This document shows positions 43,801-52,550 of a stretch of 64,000 nt of DNA, piece by piece. This DNA is from Cymbomonas tetramitiformis (taxonomy: Eukaryota > Chlorophyta > Pyramimonadophyceae > Pyramimonadales > Pyramimonadaceae), in assembly GCA_001247695.2 (NCBI GenBank), contig LGRX02035254.1, forward strand, positions 53,412 to 117,411, in the 5' to 3' direction. Both the position numbers and the translations under genes were made by a program. Every line of letters starts with the position of its first letter. Positions within the stretch are counted from its first letter, which is position 1. The notes under the pieces are model-generated. The model was not told where the DNA came from. It ran no database searches and saw only the letters and a program-made list of their open reading frames with translations.

Positions 43801-46664
43801 TGGAGGTGGATTCTTCTTCCGAGTCGTTGGGGCAGCTGTATTCACTTTCTTCCTCCGCAGTTTTGTTTTTCATTCTGGCAATAATGGTTTCATACTGTCT
43901 GTCTGAGATGTAATCATAGTGTGAGTTGATATCACTAACTGTAGCAAGGACAGAAGAGGGCGGGTCCATATGGTCATTATATTCAAAAATAGAACCTGCT
44001 GGAATTAGGATGCAACCGTCATTGGTGATGCTATATTCAAAGTCGTATTGAAGACTGTTGGTACCTTTGATTCTGACAAAGACATTAGGGTTTATGGCAT
44101 TGTTACTGTATTCTGTATATTGTATTGACATGGCCTCTAAGTCAATATTGGTAATGTGAATAAGAGAGATGGAATTTCGGTCACCATTCCCTTTCCAATG
44201 AAATTCACCCGTGTCGGGGGGTACTATGTTGTCTCTATATTGTTTTTTGACATATCTAGCCTGTGGGTCCAAATCTACGGGGTTTTGAAGCATTTCCTTT
44301 TCGATTTCGGTTAGCCATCCAGGGGGTCTACTGCCATTCAGCCTGAAAAAACATTTACTTTCTTGCCAGTTTTTTAACATTCCACCGCAGGGAGTTAGAA
44401 AGGAACCTGTGTGCTTGAGGTTGTATTTTTGTATTGCGGAGGTAACATTCCTCGACATGTAGAGTTGTCTGGGAAGGGTGGTGATTAATGTGGTTTCACC
44501 CGCTTCATTTTCAGGGTAATTTTTAGAGTCAATAGCGTATCCAAGTTTTGCCATAATGTGACCTGTGCGCCTAAACCAGTTAAAGCGTTTGTCTTTAGTA
44601 TGACTGTAGGTTGCATAGTGCGATAAGGGGAAACCCGATATAACATTTTTACCCATTTCGTTGTTCATGTTTTGAATTATTATTTTAAGCCATAGATTGC
44701 TATTTCTACGGTATAGTGAGATGAGGTGGGGATCAGTGATACGGTCTGTGTGGTTGTGTTGCCAATATTCGTGTTCATCCGCAGAACACAGGGTGTTCAT
44801 AGTTTCGGTGATACACGACGCGGTTACAACATCAAATACACTATCAATACCGTACCCGCCTTGGCAGACTGCTGTCCAGATTATTTGGTGATTGGTGTCA
44901 ACTGGGCAGCCCAAATATTTAATTATAAACGAAGCTATCATTTTGTCTAATTCAATTGCGACATTCTTTGAGGAGTTGGCAATTGCTGAGGTAACTTTAA
45001 GGGGGTATGCCATCCTCGGAACTACAACCGCATTTATAACATATCTTAGCTGGTGTAGAGTCATGTGTTGCAGTTGGATGGATGTGAGAGTAGATTTAAG
45101 TCTGTCGATAAGGATTTCCGCCTGTTTGTCCCATTCCCCATTTAGTGCAAACCATACTCCGAGATATCTGTTTACCTCTTTGCTGTTGGAGAAATCGAGG
45201 AATTCTGGTGACTCAGGGGGTATCCATTTCGAATCAATGGAAGGACTTGAGTCATTTGTATTGGGCTCCAGGTGACCCCCTGAGATGAGTAAATCATCGG
45301 ACGGGTCATATCGCGTTACTGTTTTGCCCTGAGGTTTAATGCGCTTTCTGTAAGAGTATTTGGATTTCTTAACATTGATGGGAATACCAATGAAGCTCAT
45401 AAATTCATTAACTATACCTAGCATGTCTTGAACTTCGTCTTTAGTTTTCCCCACGAGAATGATGTCATCACAAAAGAACCGTGCAAAGATATTTAAAGTG
45501 GTGTCCTTTTCTAATAGGTTTTGGGAGGGAGGAATAACATTATTTCCTGGTTTGTCTGGTCTATGGCGTTCCGAGCTCAGTTCATATCCATATGTGGATC
45601 CTGTCGGGTTTACACCGTTTGCTCTTTTTGCTAACCAAATTGCCAGAATGTCCATAATGGCTACAAACCTTAGTGGGCTCAAAACTTCTCCCTGAGGGAC
45701 TCCACATTCTAGGGACCATTCATCCGTGAGGCCTTCTTCAGTGAGTACCATTCTAGAGGCATCATTAGTAATGTCCGAGATGATGTTGATTATTTGTGAT
45801 GGGAGTCCCAGCTTTCTCAGCGCTAAATTGCTCATCCAGAATTCAGCTCTGTCAAATGCTTGTTTGAGGTCCAAGTAAACTACGTGGAGGTCTTTGTCGT
45901 ATCTATTGGCATCCGAAATTACTTCATTCAGAATTTGAAGTGAGTCATCTATGTTTTTATTCGGAAGAAACGCATCTTGAATGGGAAAGAGAATTGGGTG
46001 AGTGTTAAGTATTGTTTTGAGACGGTTAGCAATTATTGTGTTAAATAGTTTAAGACCCGTTTCCAACATTGTGAGGGGTCTAGAGTTATCTATTGTACAT
46101 GGTGCAGAGGGATTTTTAGGGATTGGAAGGATGACTCCAGATTTTGCACTCTTTGGAAATTTCCCAGTTATAAGAATGTGGTTAAAAAGTGAGACAGTAA
46201 CCTCTTGAAAATTCTCTGGGCCCTTGATCCACTGCGAGTATCTCATTCCTGAGGGTCCTGGTGCTGTGGAGATACCACAGTCCGAGTATGCTTGTTGGAG
46301 TTCTTTGTGCGTGATTTCTGTCAGTAGTCTAGCAGCGGCCGTATCGGGGATTTTAGGGCTGTCCTTTAGAATGTCAGTGAGCCACTGTGGGAGTTCATCT
46401 GGCTCGTTCGGGTTAGTAGAAAATAGTTTTTTATTTTTGTATTCATCTAGTGTTGTGTTAAGTCTTTCTGTCTTTGTCTCAGGTATCTTTCCATCACTAC
46501 CTGGGGTAGCGGCTGCACCTTTTTCAGTAGGTTTCATCTTTCCCATGACTGTGTCTAGAAACCTCGAAAGGTTAGTTGAGAAAAGATGCTGCAGGGCTTC
46601 CTTTTCTCGGAGATTGCGTCGTTCAATGTCGGTGTCTCTGCTTTTCTGAAAAGAGAGATATAGA
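40893..46664 (-). mobile_element. Non-LTR retrotransposon (LINE) inside the LTR of element A
   Basis: Flanked by the 12-bp duplication ATGAGATAATAA (40881-40892, 46665-46676), it ends on the minus strand in a (TTA)n run, a short-repeat tail as in some LINE clades. It carries one long RT frame. No apurinic-like endonuclease lies before the RT and the 5' end adjoins the frame directly, so it is probably 5'-truncated. Confidence 0.9.
41291..46652 (-). CDS. LINE polyprotein: RT, RNase H, zinc finger, NPPF methyltransferase-like C-terminus
   Basis: The open frame extends to 47011, but its first ~120 residues are element A sequence. Residues numbered from 47011: RT about 230-540, with PGPSGMRY, VYLDLKQAFDRAEFW, GVPQGEVLSPLRF and the catalytic FFCDDIILVG (about 512); RNase H about 1080-1240 with ASDGSLFAG, SAEIAGLRFL, AIDSMAAI and HNNDKVHDRVD, keeping the acidic residues; a C-x2-C...H...C finger, NCPYCQQNTKCTFEH...C (about 1360), of the type that follows RNase H in plant LINEs. 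Some 500 residues follow; near 1595-1690 they read FDGLAWDAY, IVYGNPPFDG, WILPLS, FIPHGYWTG and VVIIAIDSAP. NPPF with flanking hydrophobic strands is the motif of amino-methyltransferases acting on adenine. The ORF is intact. Methylation activity is inference. Confidence 0.85.
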
Positions 46665-46676
46665 ATGAGATAATAA

Positions 46677-46813
46677 AATAACTTAGGTGTTTTATTATCG
46701 GACGGAACTGACGGCAGGCAAGATGCAAGTGACACTACACGGCGAGGGGTGACACAGGAAGAGACAGTCACCCCCATTTTATGGGGGGGGCGAAAGTCTG
46801 TCTCCCCATGACA
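46677..46813 (-). repeat. 3' LTR of element A, promoter-proximal half
   Basis: Matches the right part of 47999-48255 up to CCCCATGA; separated from 40771-40892 by the LINE. Confidence 0.9.
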
Positions 46814-46844
46814 CCACCTCACCCTGAAGGTGTGAGGTGCCACG
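46814..46844 (-). other. Hairpin abutting the 3' LTR of element A
   Basis: CACCTCAC / GTGAGGTG arms around CCTGAAGGT, homologous to those at 3445, 7785 and 48828. Confidence 0.8.
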
Positions 46845-47988
46845 ATGCCAACTTGCCAGGCCAGGCCTAACATCCTACGGCAAGCACAAAGGCAAAACCC
46901 TAAGGAAACATACATCTTGTGAGACCCAAAGGGGTCTTTTTCAACCCAACTAGTGTGGCTTCGCCTGCGTTGGTCTCTAGATGCGTGCTCTAGGGGCTTA
47001 CGCCCATGCATGTGCTGCGGGGATAAGCTACTCCCGCAGGCCAGCCGGCAATCCTAGGCTCCAGCGGTCGAGGGTGGATGGCGGCGTAGCTTTCGATGGT
47101 GGATGAAGTCGAGCGCCGCCAAGATGCGGTCAACCAACGCCCACGCGGTGCGGGGCGAGGGTGGGCGGCACCACCAGAGCGCGTGCGGTGACGCGGGCAC
47201 TCTGAGAGAGGCGAAGGTGGAAGATGAGGTGTGCCTCCACTCTGCCGCACACAAGCGCGAAAGCAGAGAGGAAAAGCGGCGGGATGATGGCTGCAGCACC
47301 ATCAAACACCACCAGGCAGTGGCCAAGGGGCACGCAGGGTGGAGGGGAGAGTGGAGGATGCTGCGGGGTGAGCTCGTAGTGGTCAAAGCTCATGTCGACG
47401 ATGGGTTCGATGGACTCGACTTTGGTGTCTGGTGCATAAGCACCACCAGACACCACCAGACCACAATCCGCGGTAAAAAGCTGCCGATGCGCCCGAAGGG
47501 ACGCAAGGGCATCCCGAACAGCGGCCATGCGAGCACGTTGGAGCTCAACAAACATGGCCGACAGCAGGCTGCAGAATTCTGCGGACCAAAAGATAGGGTT
47601 CCCAAGTGGAGAGATAACTTTTTGAAAAATCAACCGAATCCAGCGATGGAAGGGTCAAATCGGGGTAGATTTTCGCGGGGAAAACGGTGGTGACGTCAAA
47701 AACGTCGTGCGACAAGCCAATTGTGCTGCAGTTGAGGTGCTGCTGGCCAGAGCGCAAAGTAAAATCGTCGAGGACAAAGGTGCTCGCGTCGTAGATGTTG
47801 GGTCGAGGACAGGGTGCTCGACGAAATTCCCGGTGTCGATGAGGCACACGGGGTCAAGATGGAGGTGTAGAGGACAAGGGTGCTCAAATGAAGATCAACG
47901 ACGCGAGGGGCGACGTTGTGACCGCAAGCAAGGTGGTCGCGGGATCAGAGAAGGCGAGAATGATGAGCGACCACTACCAAGTGGTCAA
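46845..47988 (-). other. Interior of element A, cargo not recognised
   Basis: The longest minus-strand frame (47130-47633, 167 residues) reads MFVELQRARMAAVRDALASL and SHVDMSF-like segments but matches no family I know; an overlapping plus-strand frame at 47103-47693 is equally unconvincing. None of the gag motifs of B, C or E (Cys/His motif, DWPAFRSSP) is present. Confidence 0.4.
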
Positions 47989-47998
47989 GCCCATAACC
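47989..47998 (-). promoter_or_regulatory. Primer-binding site of element A
   Basis: Minus strand GGTTATGGGC directly after the LTR end CCGTCA: a 10-base match to the complement of the initiator tRNA-Met anticodon loop and stem, as in half-tRNA-primed copia. Confidence 0.7.
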
Positions 47999-48255
47999 TG
48001 ACGGGAAGGACGAAATACATATATACAAAGGGTGGATATATATATAGGCCAACCCGGCAAGAAACAACGAGTGGGAGGCAGAGGCCACTCAGCATATCAC
48101 AGTCTAAGATGAGATAATAAAATAACTTAGGTGTTTTATTATCGGACGGAACTGACGGCAGGCAAGATGCAAGTGACACTACACGGCGAGGGGTGACACA
48201 GGAAGAGACAGTCACCCCCATTTTATGGGGGGGGCGAAAGTCTGTCTCCCCATGA
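47999..48255 (-). repeat. 5' LTR of element A
   Basis: 257 bp; boundaries fixed by the AATAC duplication and by the split 3' copy. An AATAAAA-like element lies in the middle on the minus strand. Confidence 0.92.
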
Positions 48256-48260
48256 AATAC

Positions 48261-48587
48261 CTAAGAGCGATATTCGAGCACTCTAATATCCATAATAATT
48301 TGAGATATTGCATAAAACCCATGCTTGGCAATGCGGTTTGTTGTAGTTAGTTTTGCGCGTGGAAATTTTAATTTCTGCTACGACTTGGATGGGTACACCG
48401 GGCTGAAATGGCGTTCAAAGTTAGGGCGGGTTGGCCCAAAAATTACGGCGGGTTAACCCCTAACTTCGTTTATTGTTGCTCCGCGTAGGCGGCTACGTGG
48501 TGGTCCCAAGGCACTAAGTGACAATATTTTAAGGAAGTTTTATGTTTTGTGACCTTCAGTTTCGATCTAGAGCACTTCCCTATCGGT
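48261..48587. other. Sequence between elements A and B
   Basis: AT-rich, no gene or repeat recognised. Confidence 0.5.
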
Positions 48588-48592
48588 ATAGA

Positions 48593-48827
48593 TGATCAAA
48601 CAGGAGATATATGAATATATATATGTTGTTTTGTAACTGTAAAAATGCAGGTGTGCTGGCTCTTGGAATACTAAAGTCAGATAAAATAATATGATGTTCT
48701 GGCTAAGTGTTTCGGGAGCCTGACACTGTGACACAGGCAGCACTGCAGGTGACATCCAGGCGAGGGGTGAAACTAAGGGTGCACCACTGCTCCCCCCTAA
48801 GGGGGGGGAAAGTCAGCATACCCGTGA
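48593..48827 (-). repeat. 3' LTR of element B
   Basis: Direct repeat of 50866-51101. Confidence 0.93.
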
Positions 48828-48858
48828 CACCACCTCACCCCGAAGGAGGGAGGTGCAC
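48828..48858 (-). other. Hairpin abutting the 3' LTR of element B
   Basis: CACCTC...CCGAAGG...GGGAGGTG; same position and loop as in A, C and E, with a slightly changed 3' arm. Confidence 0.75.
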
Positions 48859-48998
48859 TGCAGGGCCAGCCGGTACACCCGGACAGGCGGCTAGAAGAAA
48901 TGTTAGAATGTTACTCGGAGAGGCCTTTTTCAACCTAGCTAGAAGCAATTCCATGCATGGCGCTAGTACATTCTCACATCTCAAGCCCGAATCCAATT

Positions 48999-50618
48999 TT
49001 AGGGTTGTGGAACTTCTCCGCTCACACTGCCGTTGATCTTGGGCAGCCATACAGGGGAAGAGCGCAATGCCGGCCAATCGGTGTCGTCCTCGTCGTCGAA
49101 GACGGCGCCGTAGCAAGCAGGCTCCTCGATGTCATCAGGCAGCGGATAGGCGGCATCGTCCGTAGTTGGCACCACCAGAGAGCCGCTGCCGACGGTGTCG
49201 ATCGCATCACCTGCAATCGGTGCAGGCAGGGAGAGGCGGGCGGAGCGGAACCCTGCCGCAGTAGGCTGCTCCGCGGGTGGAGCCGGCGGGTCCACCGCAG
49301 GGGGCGGTGCCGTGAGGGCGGCGGCGGATGCATCAAGCGGCGGGCGGGCAGTGGCCGCTCGCGATGTCTCCAGGTGCCTGTTGTTCGCGAATGCCTCGAC
49401 GCACACGTACGGGCAGGCACCACGGGTGTCGGGGTGGGAGTCCGTGACGTGCCACATGCGGAAGCAGACAGTGCAGGGAAAACCCGTGCCCACCCACTTG
49501 AGGTACATGGAGTTCGGGGAATCGGACGTCCACTTGCCCTCCAAGGGCGCAGCCGATTGCTTCTGCATGCGAAGGGCCATGGCAACAGGGGAACGCGGAG
49601 ATGGGTTGGGCCTCTGGGGCGCCTGCTTAGGGCGGTAGCCAGAGCCCTCGGGCGGGATGTCGGGAGCGGCAGAGGACGAGAGTGTGGCAAGGGGGCTCTC
49701 GTCCCGAAAGGCGAGGCGGATGCGGAGAGCAAGGCGGGCAAAAGTGAAAACCGCACCCGCACGTAACTCACGCAACACCACCAGGTACAGAGGGGCGACG
49801 TACGGTGACTGCTTGGCGGACTCGGACAAAATGTGCCAGAGGTCCATCACGCGGTCGGGGTCGCTGTACGCCGGCTTAAGCTTCTGGTGGCGGTCACCAA
49901 GCCGTCGAATTAGTGCAAGTTGTGGGGCGGGGTCCTCGATCTCGGTGAGGACAACCGCCCTCATCTGGGTCCAGAAGCGCATGCCGTCCGCGTCGGGCAC
50001 ACCCTCCACCTCGTACCGTAAGCGTTGAAGGGCGTAGCGGCCGTCAGCAGGGTGGTGGCGGGCACACTCGTGGTAGACACTCAGCGCGTTGCCACGAAGC
50101 GGGTGCGGAAGGATGCTGAAGAGGATCTCGTTGATGGTGACGTGGTAAAAGTCATGGTCGTGCTCGAGGTCCAGGAGCTTGGCCGCCTCGCTGTAGGAGA
50201 CGGGGTACAGCACGTGAGCCAATCCCGAAAGGAGGGCGTTGAAGTCCACGTCGGCTGTCGTGGTGTCCACAGTGTAACCAGTGGGCATTTTGAGGCCAGT
50301 AGACTTCAGGAACGAGATAAGGTCACTCCCATACTGAAACGCGTAGGCGAGCTGCTCGATGTACTCATCCTCGCGCCCCTCCTCCACAGGCGTGGTGCTC
50401 AACACGTCGGGGTCGTTGAAGTAGTCAAAAGCCGTAGGGGCGTTGACCGATGATGTCGGCTTTGAACGCAATGAAGACGTTCCCACAATCCTGCGTGGTC
50501 TACGAGACGAGGCAGGGGTAGACTGCGAATCGGAAGGTGAATGTGACGGTGTACCGCCCTGATGTGTGCGGGCAGCGCGCAGAGCGGATGCAAGTCCCTC
50601 ACGTCGAGTCGAAGCCAT
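48999..50618 (-). CDS. Gag-like protein of element B (complete)
   Basis: The open frame begins at 50663; I choose the Met at 50618 (MASTRREGLASALRAARTHQ), giving about 539 residues, because the 15 residues before it look like leader. It has a basic N-terminus, a long helical capsid-like region (GSDLISFLKSTG, FYHVTINEILFSILPHPL, YALQRLRYEVEG, VAPLYLVVLRELRAGAVF), then FPCTVCFRMWHVTDSHPDT...CPYVC (C-x2-C-x9-H-x6-C-x3-C), an Ala/Pro-rich linker and the acidic tail motif DDTDWPALRSSPVWLP. The same modules occur in the gag fragments of E and C. No enzyme motif. The Cys/His spacing differs from the retroviral CCHC knuckle, so nucleic-acid binding is an inference. Confidence 0.85.
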   Translation of the reverse strand: MASTRREGLASALRAARTHQGGTPSHSPSDSQSTPASSRRPRRIVGTSSLRSKPTSSVNAPTAFDYFNDPDVLSTTPVEEGREDEYIEQLAYAFQYGSDLISFLKSTGLKMPTGYTVDTTTADVDFNALLSGLAHVLYPVSYSEAAKLLDLEHDHDFYHVTINEILFSILPHPLRGNALSVYHECARHHPADGRYALQRLRYEVEGVPDADGMRFWTQMRAVVLTEIEDPAPQLALIRRLGDRHQKLKPAYSDPDRVMDLWHILSESAKQSPYVAPLYLVVLRELRAGAVFTFARLALRIRLAFRDESPLATLSSSAAPDIPPEGSGYRPKQAPQRPNPSPRSPVAMALRMQKQSAAPLEGKWTSDSPNSMYLKWVGTGFPCTVCFRMWHVTDSHPDTRGACPYVCVEAFANNRHLETSRAATARPPLDASAAALTAPPPAVDPPAPPAEQPTAAGFRSARLSLPAPIAGDAIDTVGSGSLVVPTTDDAAYPLPDDIEEPACYGAVFDDEDDTDWPALRSSPVWLPKINGSVSGEVPQP

Positions 50619-50853
50619 TGTAGGAATAAAATACTGCGGGTCCAATTGTAAATTCAAGCACACGAGGTGTGCAATAAAAACAGCTGAAGATGTCGTGAAA
50701 AAGATGTCAAGATGTCGAGATGTCGTTTGCCGTGCCGTGACGTGCTGCGAGTGGTGCGGTGCGGCTGATGTCGTGTTGCTGCCAAAAGATGTCGATAGAG
50801 TCGCAAAAAGCGAAGCGGACCAGAGAGACTAATAAGCCGACACGAAAGGTGCG

Positions 50854-50865
50854 TGGGCTATAACC
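50854..50865 (-). promoter_or_regulatory. Primer-binding site of element B
   Basis: Minus strand GGTTATAGCCCA after the 5' LTR end GATCA; one or two mismatches to GGTTATGGGCC. Confidence 0.55.
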
Positions 50866-51101
50866 TGATCAAACAGGAGAAATATGAATATATATATCCT
50901 GTTTTGTAACTGTAAAAATGCAGGTGTGCTGGCTCTTGGAATACTAAAGTCAGATAAAATAATATGATGTTCTGGCTAAGTGTTTCGGGAGCCTGACACT
51001 GTGACACAGGCAGCACTGCAGGTGACATCCAGGCGAGGGGTGAAACTAAGGGTGCACCACTGCTCCCCCCTAAGGGGGGGGGAAAGTCAGCATACCCGTG
51101 A
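50866..51101 (-). repeat. 5' LTR of element B
   Basis: Matched to 48593-48827; bounded by ATAGA. Confidence 0.93.
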
Positions 51102-51106
51102 ATAGA

Positions 51107-51290
51107 CCAATCCTCAACCCAATGTGTCTGGAGTTCTGCCAACCTTTTTTGGGCAATTTTGAGGGTTGATAACCGCCTGTTATTCCTACGTTTTGCCCCA
51201 AGTCGATTACCAATCCTCAGACCAAAGTGTCTGGAGTTCTGCCAACTTTTTTTGGGTAATTTTAAGGGTTGATAAACGCCTGTTGTTTCA
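51107..51290. repeat. Two-copy tandem repeat, about 100 bp
   Basis: GTGTCTGGAGTTCTGCCAAC and GAGGGTTGATAACCGCCTGT segments occur twice in the same order. No gene. Confidence 0.8.
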
Positions 51291-51298
51291 CGGGGGAC

Positions 51299-51547
51299 TT
51301 ATAGAACAGGTGAAAATAGGTATATATTTGTGTGAATATATATATAACTATTTCACTGCAACAGGAACTCAGAAGGCAGTGATGGTGAAACCGGTGATAA
51401 CAAAGCTGATAGAAGGATTACGGGAGTGAGCTTTCTAACAGGTGAGTGTCATACGGTGACACACGACCAGTGACACACGCAGCAAGGGGTGATACTAGGA
51501 GAAGCTGGAACCCCATACAGTGGGGGGAGATTTCAGCTTCCCCGTGA
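51299..51547 (-). mobile_element. Solo LTR of the A/B/C/E family
   Basis: GGGAC at 51294-51298 and 51548-51552 is a 5-bp target duplication around a 249-bp sequence with the family layout: AACAGGTGAAAATA, ATATATAT run, AAGGGGTGATAC, C-run/G-run hairpin, ending CCCCGTGA. No interior follows on either side, so it is a solo LTR left by LTR-LTR recombination. Confidence 0.85.
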
Positions 51548-51621
51548 GGGACTAGATATCCAGTACTGCCCCCTGTATGACATTCCTCGATGCATGTGAC
51601 AGATGACTGCATTATTCGGCT

Positions 51622-51680
51622 CGAGACCGCGAGTCACAACGATAGAGACCGCGAGTCACAGCGATAGAGACCGCGAGCCA
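51622..51680. repeat. Short tandem repeat
   Basis: Three copies of GAGACCGCGAGTCACAACGA-type 23-bp units. Confidence 0.85.
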
Positions 51681-51784
51681 CGTGTCAGAGTACTCGAGCA
51701 TTACCATAGCGCCGTACTCGTACAACTTTACACAGCGCAGCGGCTACTTAGACTCTCTTACCCTCATATGTTATATCTTTTACA

Positions 51785-52150
51785 GTCACATATTCCACGG
51801 TTTCAGCCTCATATTTTTGCTCACAACGATAGTATTAAAACACTGATATACAGAATATTCTACCCTGTATGTGTTTCAAACTATCTATTAGGTTATGTTT
51901 TACCACGACGCACCACTGCATTTTCTGATCTCACTCCGGATTTCAAATTAGCCGCCAAACGCGTTTTAAACTGGCAGTCAGCGAAATTATTTGATGAGTG
52001 CCTTATATTACATATGTATACATATTCCACATATACATATACATACATATTCCACGGTTTCAGCCTCATATTTTTGCTTACAGCGATAGTATTAAAACAC
52101 TGATACACAGAATATTCTACCCTGTATGTGTTTCAAACTATCTATTAGCC
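51785..52150. repeat. Duplicated 105-bp block
   Basis: TATTCCACGGTTTCAGCCTC...CAAACTATCTATTAG occurs at 51785-51890 and 52045-52150 with few differences. Confidence 0.88.
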
Positions 52151-52546
52151 GCCGCCGTCTCGGCGGCAAACGACATCGACTCTGTGCAGGTATCAGGTCG
52201 GGCTGCTCCGCAGCCTGTGCTGTGCAGGGGAGATCTTTGTATCTACTCTGGTATCACCGAGCTCGACCCCGTCACTCTGGGTGCATTACTGGACTCCCTG
52301 GGTGCTGCAGCGGTGACTCACCGCCTGCCTGACCCACCGTGGAGGACAATGCTGCACACTACTACCGTGGACATTGTGGTGACGGTGCTCCTCTGGCCTT
52401 TGACCCTGAGTAGTTATGCTTCTAGTTCTGGCAGTACACCACTTTTCTGGTGGTGTGTTGAGATGTGCTTTGACCTCGTCAACATGGTCTTCAATCTGGC
52501 TTATGCTTTTACTTTGACATCTACAATTACTTTTCTGGTTTGCTAG
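52150..52546 (+). CDS. Small hydrophobic ORF of unknown function
   Basis: The frame opens at 51998, but the part before 52150 is duplicated non-coding-looking sequence. The rest reads AAAVSAANDIDSVQVSG, then VDIVVTVLLWPLTLSSYA and FDLVNMVFNLAYAFTLTSTI, two possible membrane spans. It could be a remnant of the membrane region seen in elements D and F, which have hydrophobic segments at the gag/protease border, but similarity is only in character. Confidence 0.3.
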
Positions 52547-52550
52547 CTCA

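Larger units (their letters stand above)
40771..48255 (-). mobile_element. Element A: LTR element, 3' LTR split by a non-LTR retrotransposon
   Basis: The 5' LTR is 47999-48255; the 3' LTR is split into 40771-40892 and about 46677-46813. The target duplication AATAC is present at 40766-40770 and 48256-48260. On the minus strand the LTR runs TCATGGGG...CCCGTCA, so termini are TC...CA instead of TG...CA. The interior (46814-47998) is about 1.2 kb and has no recognisable gag or pol. The two LTRs look nearly identical. Confidence 0.88.
48593..51101 (-). mobile_element. Element B: complete gag-only LTR element
   Basis: LTRs 48593-48827 and 50866-51101, with target duplication ATAGA at 48588-48592 and 51102-51106. 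On the minus strand the LTR begins TCACGGG and ends TTTGATCA. Only one protein frame lies between, so the element is non-autonomous. Few LTR differences by eye (mainly in the ATAT run). Confidence 0.92.

Noticed and set aside
46738..46813. Hammerhead or HDV-like ribozyme in the LTR (CGAAAGTC on plus strand)
   Set aside because: No CTGATGA core on either strand in A, B, E or the solo LTR, and no HDV double pseudoknot that I can draw; kept only as an unclassified structure.
47103..47693. 196-codon plus-strand ORF in element A
   Set aside because: Antisense to an equally weak minus-strand frame; composition random; no motif.
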